64,000 nt of DNA from an uncultured bacterium. Its GTDB lineage: Bacteria > Bacteroidota > Rhodothermia > Rhodothermales > Rubricoccaceae. Numbering within the stretch: the stretch's first letter is position 1; each line of letters begins with the position of its first letter. Position numbers and translations under genes: made by a program. This document shows, one piece after another, positions 1 to 7,578 of this stretch. A model generated the notes under the pieces. The model saw nothing but the letters and a program-made list of their open reading frames with translations, searched no databases and was not told where the DNA came from. The DNA lies in contig CANLSR010000013.1 in assembly GCA_947493945.1 (NCBI GenBank), positions 1-64,000 of the forward strand. Direction: 5' to 3'.

Positions 1-2
1 AC

Positions 3-74
3 GCGATGGACGTTTACCGCCGAGCCAAGGAGATGCTGGACCGTTCGCGCCGCGCGATGGGCGAGCGGCCGTAG
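3..74 (+). CDS. 3' end of an unidentified protein (truncated by window edge)
   Basis: An open frame enters from the left edge and stops at TAG 72-74. The 23 visible residues are charged and helical in character (AMDVYRRAKEMLDRSRRAMG). The fragment is too short to assign to a family. It runs in the same direction as the integrase remnant that follows. It could also be a chance open frame. Confidence 0.35.
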   Translation, partial: AMDVYRRAKEMLDRSRRAMGERP

Positions 75-95
75 AACCAGTGATTATGCAGACGG

Positions 96-115
96 CGGCG
101 GGATAGTGCCCGCCG
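96..115 (+). terminator. GC-rich hairpin after the first partial gene
   Basis: CGGCGGG and CCCGCCG form a perfect 7-bp stem around a 6-nt loop, 21 bases after the stop of the leftmost frame. There is no T run, so a terminator is only a positional guess. The rest of 75-203 shows no gene and no clear integron attI or attC core. Confidence 0.3.
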
Positions 116-203
116 GTGAGTCGGCATAGGACGAGGCCCGAAGTTACGTCGCCCGCTCCCCATCGGTCTACAGCACAACCACTTCCATCTCCCGTGCCGA
201 CCT

Positions 204-1270
204 GTGACCCCTGAGCAAACCGGACACCGTCCGCATAGTGTCGCTCCGCCCCCCGACTCGTCGGCTCGCTCGTCTCCCGACCCGCCGCGCCTGCTCGACC
301 GGGTCCGTACGGCGTGCCGCCTGAGGCACTACTCCTACCACACCGAGCGCGCCTACGCCGACTGGGTGCGCCGCTACTGCCTCTTTCACGTGGGCGCCGA
401 CGGGCGACCGCTCCACCCCGAGACGCTCGCCGAGCCTGAGTTGGCGGCCTTCCTGTCCCACTTGGCCGAGGACCGGCGCGTGGCGGCCTCGACCCAGAAC
501 CAAGCGCTCCAGGACCGGCGACGGTCCTGCCCGTGCTCTTCCTCTACGAGCACGTGCTGGGCCGCCCGCTCGGCCGCGTCGACGGCGTCACCCGCGCCAA
601 GCGCCCGAAGCGGCTGCCCGTCGTGCTCACCCGCGCCGAGGTCGGCGCCGTGCTCGCGGAGCTCCGGGGCACGACGCGGCTCGTGGCCTCGCTCCTCTAC
701 GGCTCCGGGCTCCGGCTCAAGGAGGGGCTCCGGCTCCGGGTCCACGACCTCGACGCCGAGCGGGGCCAGCTCACCGTCCGCGAGGGGAAGGGGGGCCGCG
801 ACCGGGTCACCGTGCTCCCGTCGGCCGTCGAGCCGATGCTCGTCCGCCACCTCGCCGTCGAGCGCGCCCGCTACGAGCAGGCCGTCGAGGACGGGACGGC
901 GGCGGTGAGCCTGCCCGGGGCGCTGGGCGTCAAGTACGGCCACGCGGCGACCGAGTGGGGCTGGCAGTACGTGTTCCCGGCCCGTCGGCCGTCGGTGGAC
1001 CCGTGGACGGGCGACCTCCGGCGGCACCACCTCGGCCCGAGCGGCGTCCAGAAGGCGGTGCGGACGGCGGCGCAGGCGGCCGGCGTGGACCGGCCGGTGA
1101 CGCCCCACGTGTTCCGTCACTCGTTCGCGACGCACATGCTGGAGCGGGGGGCCGACATTCGGACGGTGCAGGAGCTCTTGGGCCACTCGGACGTGCGGAC
1201 GACGGAGATCTACACGCACGTGCTGAACCGGGGCGTGCGGGGGGTGGTGAGCCCGCTGGACGGTCTGTAA
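204..1270 (+). pseudogene. intI: Integron integrase (IntI), frameshifted
   Basis: This is a tyrosine recombinase of the integron type, which in intact form recombines attC and attI sites. The N-terminal SAM-like domain is read from GTG 204 to about 510 (NQAL). The catalytic part continues in another frame from about 531 to TAA 1268-1270. Diagnostic features are GSGLRLKEGLRLRV (catalytic Arg), the integron-specific insert WQYVFPARRPSVDPWTGDLR followed by RHHL, TPHVFRHSFATHMLE (His/Arg) and LGHSDVRTTEIYTHV (His, Tyr). Family proteins join these halves with about two residues. Here about 22 nt separate them, so roughly 16 nt appear inserted and the frame is broken. No cassette array is visible nearby. 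Confidence 0.85.
511..528. repeat. Small perfect hairpin at the intI frameshift
   Basis: AGGACCG-GCGA-CGGTCCT is a perfect 7-bp inverted repeat with a 4-nt loop. It sits exactly where the two halves of the integrase lose frame. It accounts for most of the apparent 16-nt insertion and could be the scar or fold-back product that inactivated the gene. Confidence 0.6.
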
Positions 1271-1277
1271 TACGTGT

Positions 1278-1490
1278 CCGTTATTGCACGGTCATGCTCT
1301 GTCCTCCAGGCCTGAGCCGGTCGAGGGGGGAGGCCGCTCTAGCCCGTGTCAAAAACGACCCCTTCTCGCGTGGTGGGAGGGCCGTGGGTCGGCCGGCCCC
1401 TCGGCCCATCCGGCGTCCGTCAACTCGTCCCGCTACCTGCGTCCGAATCGGAGGTGGCCGAGGTCTTCTGGGCCGGGGGCGTCGTGGCTG
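1278..1490 (+). repeat. Left copy of a diverged ~215-bp inverted repeat starting with CCGTTATTGCA
   Basis: The segment begins with CCGTTATTGCA 8 bp after the intI stop. It contains a block near 1347-1372 (TGTCAAAAACGACCCCTTCT) that closely matches the complement of 3009-3028. Similarity continues to about 1490, just before the recombinase stop. The inverted partner is 2877-3092. No gene is seen in it. Confidence 0.6.
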
Positions 1491-1503
1491 CCCACGGCCG
1501 GCA

Positions 1504-2589
1504 TCAGCCGTCGTAGGGCACGTCGAGCCGCGTGGCCGCCTGCTCCTTGGCCCGCTCGCCGCGCCGGTCGTACCCGGCCGTGGTCGTCGGGCTCGCGTGT
1601 CCCGCCAGTTGCTGGGCCACGGACAGGTCGGCCCCCTCGTCGAGCAGGTCGCCGACGTAGCTCCGGCGGAGGTCGTGGGGGCTGAAGGCGGCCACGCCGG
1701 CCTGGGCCGCCCGGGTCTTGAGCACGTGGTAGACCGCCTGGCCGGTGAGCGCGCCGGCGCCGGCCGCGAGCCGCCCGCCGCGGCGCGCCCGGACGAAGAG
1801 CGGGGTGTCCGCCGCTGGCGTGTCCGCCGCTGGCGTGTCCTTATATACAGGCGAGGGGAGCGGCCCTCGTGCCGCGGCCGTCCCCGCCAGCCGGACGGCG
1901 AGGTAATCCCGGAGCGCGTGGGACGCGCCCGGCGGGACCGGCACCACGCGCGTCTTGTTGCCCTTGCCGCGGACCACGACCCGCCGCTGGACCAGGTCGA
2001 GGTCGCCGACCGTGAGCGTGGCCAGCTCGTCGCGCCTCAAACCGCACCCGTAGCCCAGCGCCACCATCGCCGCGTCGCGCTGGCCTTTCTCGGTGACCAC
2101 GGGCGGCTCGCCCTTGCGCGGGGAGACCGGGGTCAGGCACGCCTCGATCAAGGCCCGGAGCTCGCCGCGGGCCAGCGACCGACCGGTGGCCGCGGCGGCC
2201 GACGAGCCCTTGACGGCGCGGACGGCGGCGGCCCGGTGGTAGTGCTCGGTCTCCATGAGCCCCAGCTCCCACGCCTCCCGCAGCACGCCGCGTAGCGCCG
2301 AGAGCATCTTGTTGGCCGTCGTGTACTTGTAGGTCTCCGCGAGTGCTGCGCGGACCGCCTTGGCGTGCTCAGCCCGGAACGCCCACCAGGGAAACGTCTC
2401 CGGGTCGGGCGCGGGATCCGCGTCGGGCACGCAGATGGCGGCCACGACGCCGAGCGCGCCACGCATGGTCCGGCGGGACCCGGGCGAGAGTCTGGCGAGG
2501 TAGACGGTCGCCGGGTTGGGTCCGGGCCGCTGGCGGACCTCGACGGCGGAGTCGGCGAGTGTGGGAACAGGGAGGGCCGGCTCATTCAT
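1504..2589 (-). CDS. Tyrosine recombinase/integrase (XerC/D-like)
   Basis: A 361-aa site-specific recombinase. An N-terminal core-binding domain (about 15-130) precedes a catalytic domain carrying GLRRDELATL (Arg I), RGKGNKTRVV (beta-hairpin Lys), SPHDLRRSYVGDLL (His-x-x-Arg) and LAGHASPTTTAGYDRR (His/Tyr nucleophile), so all catalytic residues are present. Its ATG lies directly against a CCGTTATTGCA copy (2591-2601). A second direct copy lies beyond its stop (1278-1288) and an inverted copy at 3082-3092, which suggests it acts on these sites. Residues near 255-267 contain a short DTPAA tandem from a 15-bp DNA repeat at about 1805-1840. The 1-nt context before ATG leaves no room for a ribosome site, so its start or promoter use is unusual. 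Confidence 0.88.
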   Translation of the reverse strand: MNEPALPVPTLADSAVEVRQRPGPNPATVYLARLSPGSRRTMRGALGVVAAICVPDADPAPDPETFPWWAFRAEHAKAVRAALAETYKYTTANKMLSALRGVLREAWELGLMETEHYHRAAAVRAVKGSSAAAATGRSLARGELRALIEACLTPVSPRKGEPPVVTEKGQRDAAMVALGYGCGLRRDELATLTVGDLDLVQRRVVVRGKGNKTRVVPVPPGASHALRDYLAVRLAGTAAARGPLPSPVYKDTPAADTPAADTPLFVRARRGGRLAAGAGALTGQAVYHVLKTRAAQAGVAAFSPHDLRRSYVGDLLDEGADLSVAQQLAGHASPTTTAGYDRRGERAKEQAATRLDVPYDG

Positions 2590-2590
2590 T

Positions 2591-2601
2591 CCGTTATTGC
2601 A
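2591..2601 (+). repeat. Second CCGTTATTGCA copy, abutting the recombinase start
   Basis: An 11-bp exact match to 1278-1288 in the same orientation and to 3082-3092 in the opposite orientation. It is one base upstream of the recombinase ATG. It is a candidate crossover core or recombinase binding site. The bases following this copy (GTATCA) resemble those after the inverted copy (ATACGA) more than those after the first. Confidence 0.55.
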
Positions 2602-2876
2602 GTATCACTCCACTCATCGCCAGATCCCACCGAGCGGTGGAGGGTCTCGTCGTGGAAGCTACGACTTCCGAGAAGCGTCATTCTCATAAGTTATGTGAGA
2701 GGCCGGATAGGGCTGGACCAGCACCCCAACAGCTACTCGGTCCCTTCATGGTCGAGCATCGGGTTAGAGTCCGACCCCAACGACGACCGCTCGTCGAAGC
2801 GAGGCGGAGTCGTCACCGACGGAGACCGGGCAACTGGCGGCGCGTGATCCCCGAGACGAGACGGCGCTGGCCCGGC
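2602..2876. other. Noncoding segment between recombinase and right inverted repeat
   Basis: No frame here shows a recognisable protein. A short dyad TCTCATAAGTTATGTGAGA at about 2672-2690 has five paired bases per arm around an AT-rich centre. It faintly resembles a Xer-type site but is too weak to call. Confidence 0.4.
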
Positions 2877-3092
2877 GTGCTGTGATCGCCTCCCGGCTTT
2901 CCAGAACTCTGCGGGCGCCTACGACTCGGGCACAGATTGCGGGATGGGTTGTCGAGCGGCGGGCCGAACGGGGGCGCGGGCCAGGCCGCCGCTCTCGCAG
3001 CACGCCAGAAGGGGTCCTTTTCGACACAGACCGACGCCCTCTGCCTGGCCAGTAGGCGATGTGGGAACAAAGACATCGTATTGCAATAACGG
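2877..3092 (-). repeat. Right copy of the diverged inverted repeat
   Basis: Read on the minus strand from 3092 it starts CCGTTATTGCA. After about 53 bp it carries TGTCGAAAAGGACCCCTTCT, then a block matching the left copy with scattered substitutions and small indels to about 2877. The two copies are clearly related but old. Together with 1278-1490 they bracket the recombinase in inverted orientation. Confidence 0.6.
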
Positions 3093-3093
3093 C

Positions 3094-3456
3094 TCATTTG
3101 CCGACGGGGACCATTCTGCGACCGCCCGACTCACAGCCCGTCGAGCGGACCGGCAGGCGCGAGGCGGTGGGTCCAGTCGCGCAGCGAGCCGACATAGACT
3201 CCGAGCCCGCGAGCGACTCGCCCCCGAAGGCGTCGTACCGCTCGCGCTCGGCGCGCAGGCTCGCCGAGAGGTCGTCGGTCGAGAGCCCGGCCTCGACGCG
3301 GAGCCGCTCGATCTCGGCCGCGAGTTCGGGCACGGCCGGCGCCCGAGGCTTCAGCACGAACACGCCGTCGAGGTTGAGCACGTCGCCGACGCCCAGGTCG
3401 TACCGCTCGCGGAGCGGCTTTGGGAGCGTAACGACGCCCCGGTTCCGGACCTGTAC
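3094..3456 (-). pseudogene. AbrB/MazE-type DNA-binding fragment (start missing)
   Basis: The frame contains VQVRNRGVVTLPKPLRERYD-LGVGDVLNLDGVFVL, a typical AbrB/SpoVT swapped-hairpin domain as in antitoxins. A charged helical tail follows (AAEIERLRVEAGLSTDDLSA). No ATG, GTG or TTG lies in frame upstream of the domain. The first available start is GTG 3381, which would cut the domain in half. The tail after GGESLA also reads into unrelated sequence. No toxin partner is visible. It is probably a decayed antitoxin-like gene; a non-standard start is the alternative. Confidence 0.5.
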
Positions 3457-3809
3457 GGCGGTCCGGGTCCGACGCTGCGCTCGATGGGCAGCCCACTTCT
3501 TCGTTGCGGATGGTGGCCACGGGAGACTGGCAGATCTCCTGCACGCCCATTATATAATGTCGGCCTAGGCACGCCGAGGGTGTCCAAACCGGTCGCCGGT
3601 GCCCACCAGCACGCGCCCCGCGCTGGAGGCCCAGTTCTCGCCGTCGTACACGGCGCAGATCTAGGGCGCCCTTCGTCGCGTGCCCTCGTCCAGGGGCGGG
3701 CAGTTGCGGGGAGCGACGTCGCCTGGGGCCGTCGGGCACCGTCTCCGAGACGCGGCCGGCGTCGGGACGCGGACCGGCACCCGCTACGGCACCGGGGCCG
3801 GCCGGCCCG
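3457..3809. other. Gene-poor segment between AbrB fragment and rep
   Basis: No family is recognisable on either strand. A minus-strand AT-rich stretch near 3548-3560 (TATATAATG on the plus strand) could be a remnant promoter for the AbrB-like frame. A short minus-strand reading ending near 3570 (CAVYDGENW...VLVGTGDRFG) could be a gene tail but cannot be placed. Confidence 0.35.
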
Positions 3810-5144
3810 TCACAGCAGCCGCCCCATCTCCTCGTGCTGGAACGACCGGAGCGTCGAGCGGACGGCCGGGCGCATCTCGGAGACCGCCTTCCCCACGTCC
3901 CGCTCCTCCTCGTACCAGCGGTGGACCTGCGGCGCCTCGCTTTGGAGCCTCGCGACCGCCCGTTCGGTGAACCCCGCCCGCTCGTCGTCCGAGAGCGCCG
4001 CCCACGCGTCGGCGAGCGCCCGCTGGCGGCGGTCCTCGGCCGAGCGCTTTGCCTGGGCGTGCGCCTCCTTCTGGGCCTCCGTCCGCTCCTGCCGGGCCTG
4101 GGCGGCCGAGGCCGCCGCCTCCCTCTTTTCCGCCGCCTTCCGAACGACGTCGGGCGTGGCCGCGCCCCCCGCGTAGTCGCCCCGGACGGCGGCGACGGTG
4201 AACGCGGCCACGTTCTTGACCTCGCGGCCGTCGGGCGCCAGCCCACGCGCCACCTCGGCCTCGACGTGGTCGAGGTTGGCCGTCACGCGGCCCTCGGGGA
4301 ACTCCGTCGACAGGTCGAGCGCCTGGGCCTCCGTGAGCCCGAAACCGAGCAGGCGGCGCTGGAGGTCGGCGAGCGGGTGGTCCTCGATAAGCTCGGCCGG
4401 CTCGGGGGCCGCGTCGCGGGCGTCGGGCGCGCCCTCGGCCCCGAGCGCCTCGCGGAGGCCGAGCCCCTTCGCGGCCATGCCCGGCTCGCGAGCCGGGGCC
4501 TCGGCGACGGTGAACTTGAGCGCGACGATCCGCCGCTTCTCGCGCTGCGTCTCCATCTCGACCCGGACGTCCGAGAACTCGTTGACCTCTTTGATGGCCG
4601 GCGCGAGCACCTTCTGCCGGAGCGCCTTGAACGCCCGATACTGGTCCCCGCCCACCCCGAGCAGGTCCCGCCACGTCTCGAGGTCGATCCAGCCGGTCGT
4701 GCCCACCTTTCGGAACCGGGCGCAGTTCTCGTAGAGCGCGAGCGCGTAGCCCGACCCGAACCGGGCCTGGATGGCCAGGTTGATCCGGGCGTAGACCTCG
4801 GGCCGGTACAGCTTCTCGCGGAGGTCGGGGGCGTAGACGTAGCGGCACACGCCGCCCTTCGTCTTGGCCTGGGCCAGGAGCGAGGCCGCCGCCCACTCGT
4901 CGTCCTCGCCGTCCTCGCCGAGCACGTTCCACTCGACCCGGCAGTCGACGAGCGCGCGGAGCGCGTCGCGGAGATAGGCGAAGTCCTTCGAGTCGTACCC
5001 GGCCACCTCGGCGAGCACGCGGACCGGGATCTCGTGCTCTTTGACCGACGGGTCGGGGAGCTCCTCGTAGGCGTTGAGCAGGAGCACGTTCGAGAGCTTC
5101 CGCTGGAGCAGCGACAGGTGGGCCTTCACGTGGATGGCCCCCAC
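3810..5144 (-). CDS. rep: Plasmid replication initiator, Rep_3/RepB family
   Basis: This 444-aa protein binds iterons and opens the origin. Its N-terminus (AHLSLLQRKLSNVLLLNAYEEL) and the following winged-helix region match Rep_3-type initiators of Bacteroidota-type plasmids. A long charged C-terminal extension (about 225-444) includes an Ala/Glu/Arg coiled stretch. It is transcribed away from the iteron array 300 bp upstream, the usual arrangement. The GTG at 5142-5144 is the first standard start. However, the same frame upstream reads IIESRVTGTELKKHVGAIHV, which looks like genuine family sequence, and the frame is open to a TGA near 5312. The true start may therefore be a rare codon (ATC 5181-5186 or CTG 5154-5156). 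Confidence 0.88.
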   Translation of the reverse strand: MGAIHVKAHLSLLQRKLSNVLLLNAYEELPDPSVKEHEIPVRVLAEVAGYDSKDFAYLRDALRALVDCRVEWNVLGEDGEDDEWAAASLLAQAKTKGGVCRYVYAPDLREKLYRPEVYARINLAIQARFGSGYALALYENCARFRKVGTTGWIDLETWRDLLGVGGDQYRAFKALRQKVLAPAIKEVNEFSDVRVEMETQREKRRIVALKFTVAEAPAREPGMAAKGLGLREALGAEGAPDARDAAPEPAELIEDHPLADLQRRLLGFGLTEAQALDLSTEFPEGRVTANLDHVEAEVARGLAPDGREVKNVAAFTVAAVRGDYAGGAATPDVVRKAAEKREAAASAAQARQERTEAQKEAHAQAKRSAEDRRQRALADAWAALSDDERAGFTERAVARLQSEAPQVHRWYEEERDVGKAVSEMRPAVRSTLRSFQHEEMGRLL

Positions 5145-5206
5145 GTGCTTTTTCAGTTCGGTCCCGGTAACGCGACTCTCGATGATCGTCTGGAGGCGGC
5201 TCTGTC

Positions 5207-5251
5207 TCGGGCGCCGGGGCGAGAACGCCGAGGGGCCGGAGGGGCGCCCGA
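5207..5251 (-). promoter_or_regulatory. Inverted repeat in the rep leader
   Basis: TCGGGCGCC (5207-5215) and GGCGCCCGA (5243-5251) are perfect 9-bp arms 27 bp apart, between the iterons and rep. They could form a leader hairpin or an operator that limits Rep synthesis. The function is inferred from position only. Confidence 0.35.
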
Positions 5252-5443
5252 ACGCGGGCGCGGGCCGCCGTGAGGATAAAGGGGTGGGCGAGGCGGGGTC
5301 CCGTCGAAGGTATCACGTTCAGGGCGCTCCCCGCATCTCCCTCCAGCTCCGTCGCCAGTGGGCCGCAGCCGTGGGGACTCCGCACTCGACCGAGGCCCCT
5401 CGCCGACGAGCGGGTCTCGGAAAAAGGCGTCCTCTGAGACCGG

Positions 5444-5778
5444 CCCCGTAGACCGGTGCCTTTCGAGTGGGTACCGGCCTCTACGCGCTGTTAGGGATGA
5501 TTTCCGCCCTGTAAACCGGTCCCTTCGGGACGAGCGCCCTGTAAAGTGGTACCCTTCGCCCTGTAGACTGGTACCTGTCCGGGTAGCCGCTCTCGATGAG
5601 CCCGGCCGATCGGCCTTTCCGGTACCCTGCGCCCCGATTTGGCTGCCCTAGCGTCGTCCGCGAGCAGTTGCCCCGTAAACTGGTACCCTTCGCCCCGTAA
5701 ACCGGTACCTTTGGCCCTGTAAAGTGGTACCCTTCGCCCTGTAGACTGGTACCTTTGGCCCTGTAAAGTGGTACCTTT
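5444..5778 (+). repeat. Iteron array of the replication origin (nine direct copies)
   Basis: Nine copies of a roughly 20-bp unit, consensus GCCCTGTARASYGGTACCYTT, start near 5444, 5506, 5536, 5558, 5670, 5692, 5714, 5736 and 5758. The last five, and the 5536/5558 pair, are spaced exactly 22 bp, two helical turns, as expected for iterons bound on one DNA face. A degenerate inverted copy sits at about 5466-5483. The array lies upstream of rep and next to an AT-rich segment. Constant period with no unique spacers excludes a CRISPR array. Confidence 0.9.
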
Positions 5779-5787
5779 GGTCTCGGA

Positions 5788-5853
5788 TATCGTTGTCTCG
5801 CAACGCGATAGCAGTCCCTAAACGTATTAAACGTTCTTAAACCTTATTAAACG
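5788..5853. other. Origin core: dyad and AT-rich unwinding segment
   Basis: Immediately after the last iteron an imperfect dyad (TATCGTTG, 5-nt loop, CAACGCGATA; 5788-5810) precedes 5819-5853. That segment has three TTAAAC units and one TAAAC in the most AT-rich stretch of this GC-rich neighbourhood. This is the expected place for strand opening. No clear consensus DnaA box is visible. Confidence 0.7.
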
Positions 5854-6381
5854 ACGACGAGAGCGCCGCGTCGTTGAATGGAGACGGGAAAGGAAAAGGC
5901 TGGGCCAACGGCTAGGCCCTCCGCCAGCCTGCCCCTGTGGTCGCCGCTCTGGGCCGTACCCACACGTACACGGGACTCACGACGGGCAGAGCATCCTCCC
6001 CGCCAGCAGTGAGCAGGCGGTCTCGCCGGGCCGATCTCGTAGCGTGACGCTTGTTTCGTTTCCTCCCAGAGGCGCGCCCAGGTGCCGATGGCGCTCATCT
6101 CCGGCCGTACCTGAGCACTCGCCGAGGGCGCATCGGCCTGGGGCGTGGTCACCGCCGGGCTCCGCGAGAGCGCCCACGTTGGACGGCGGGGACACGGCAC
6201 CATGACGACGACCAGAAGCGGGGGCCGACCTGTCGCGTCGGGCTGGGGCGTCAGCCGGCGCCCTCACGGCCTCCCAGCGCTTCGGGTGCCTCTAGAGTGT
6301 CGGAGTCCCCAGAAGGGGATTGGACGCAGCAGAGCGGACGCCAGGGGCCCTCTCCGGGACGAACGGTCGCCCCCGCGCTCA
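5854..6381. other. Intergenic region between origin and lyase operon
   Basis: No convincing gene, RNA or repeat is seen in these 528 bases. Open frames on both strands are low-complexity GC shadows. The end of the minus-strand lyase operon lies at its right edge, but no strong terminator hairpin stands out. Confidence 0.4.
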
Positions 6382-7578
6382 CTACCGAGACCGGGGAGGA
6401 ACGAGGGTCGCGCGGGGGGCCCACAAAAGCGGCCGGCGGACTGGGAGGTTGCGGATCACTTCATCGGCCGTCGGGTCGGGGTCCTGCGCCGCCCAGAGCG
6501 CGACGAGGGCGGGCCGGTCGAGGCGGACGCCCCCGAGCAGCAGGGCCGGGTGGCGGACGGGCCAGTCGTCCCAGTAGGCGACGTCGGGTGGGAGCGGCCA
6601 GCTCGCCTTGTCGGCCACGTAGGGCGTCATGTAGTCGAGCGCGCGGGCCAGCCCCCGGCCGTCGGGCGTCTCAAACGTCCAGAGATCGTCGCCGGGCACG
6701 GAGGCGGCCTCGGCCGTCATCGCCAGCATGTCGAGGTTGAACAGCGAGTAGGCGTAGGGCTTGGTCCGGGCGGTCTCTTGGGGGAAGCTCCCGTCCGCCG
6801 CCATCTGGTCGGGCACGAGCGTCTCCTTGAACCGGCGCCGGACGTCGGCGAGGACGCCCTCGTCGCCCACGAGGCGCGCGAACGCCGCCGCCTGCAGCGC
6901 CCACGCCGTGCTGTGGTTGTTGCCGTGGTCGCGCTCGTCGACCCCGTACGGGTGCGTCGTGATCCACTCGAGGTAGTCGGCGAACCACCGGCGCACGGGG
7001 GCGGCCTCCGCCGGGGTGACCCCCCCCAGGCGCTCCAGCACCTCGACCGCGCGGGCGACCTCGACCAGGTGCACCGTGTCGATGACGCCGATGCCCCGGC
7101 CGGTCACGCGGCCGGAGATGGCCTGGGCGTAGAGGAGGCTCGGGTTCATCCGCGTCTCGTCGTCCACGAACCACGCCTCCAGGTGCCGGCGCGCGGCGTC
7201 GGCGAAGCGGTCGTCGCCGGTGAGGACGTACGCCGAGGCCAGGTCGGGGACGATCCGGCCGAGCCGACGCATGGCCTGGCGGTGGGCCACGAAGTTGTCG
7301 GGGTTCGTGAGCCCGTCGCGGCGGACGTACGGGCCGCCGGGGGCGTCGGGGTCGGGCCACCAGTAGTCGCCCTCGGAGTAGAAGTCGTGGGGCCCGCCCG
7401 CGCTCCGCTCCGCGACCGAGGCCGTGACCGTCACGGGGCCCTCGTCGAGCGCCGCCCGGGCGGCGGCCAGCACGCGCCCGCGCTCGAGCTCCGCGAGCGT
7501 GCGCCCGCCAGCAGGGCGGGCGCCGCCGGCGCAGCCCGCCAGCAGGGCGAGGACGAGCAGCAGGGCGGGCCGTCTCAT
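6382..7578 (-). CDS. Alginate_lyase-fold polysaccharide lyase (PL38-like), lipoprotein
   Basis: A 398-aa (alpha/alpha) toroid lyase that cleaves uronate polymers by beta-elimination. The lipobox LLAGC near residue 16 predicts a membrane lipoprotein. Family signatures include GGPHDFYSEGDYWWPDP (about 61-77), RRDGLTNPDNFVAHRQAM (about 86-103), the Asn/His pair in GNNHSTAWALQ, and KPYAYSLFNLD. The DFYSEGDYWWP pattern fits the PF05426 branch that I associate with PL38, whose members act on alginate or glucuronan; the substrate is not readable from sequence. It is the last gene of the minus-strand operon. Its ATG overlaps the stop of the upstream beta-helix gene (ATGA at 7575-7578), implying coupled translation. 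Confidence 0.85.
   Translation of the reverse strand: MRRPALLLVLALLAGCAGGARPAGGRTLAELERGRVLAAARAALDEGPVTVTASVAERSAGGPHDFYSEGDYWWPDPDAPGGPYVRRDGLTNPDNFVAHRQAMRRLGRIVPDLASAYVLTGDDRFADAARRHLEAWFVDDETRMNPSLLYAQAISGRVTGRGIGVIDTVHLVEVARAVEVLERLGGVTPAEAAPVRRWFADYLEWITTHPYGVDERDHGNNHSTAWALQAAAFARLVGDEGVLADVRRRFKETLVPDQMAADGSFPQETARTKPYAYSLFNLDMLAMTAEAASVPGDDLWTFETPDGRGLARALDYMTPYVADKASWPLPPDVAYWDDWPVRHPALLLGGVRLDRPALVALWAAQDPDPTADEVIRNLPVRRPLLWAPRATLVPPRSR

Noticed and set aside
2672..2690. dif-like Xer recombination site
   Set aside because: Only five base pairs per arm are symmetric and the arms do not match Xer consensus. The CCGTTATTGCA sites are better candidates for the local recombinase.
5444..5778. 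Regular 22-bp repeats as a CRISPR array
   Set aside because: The repeats are contiguous with constant 22-bp period and no unique spacers, no cas genes are near, and they adjoin a rep gene. Iterons explain them.
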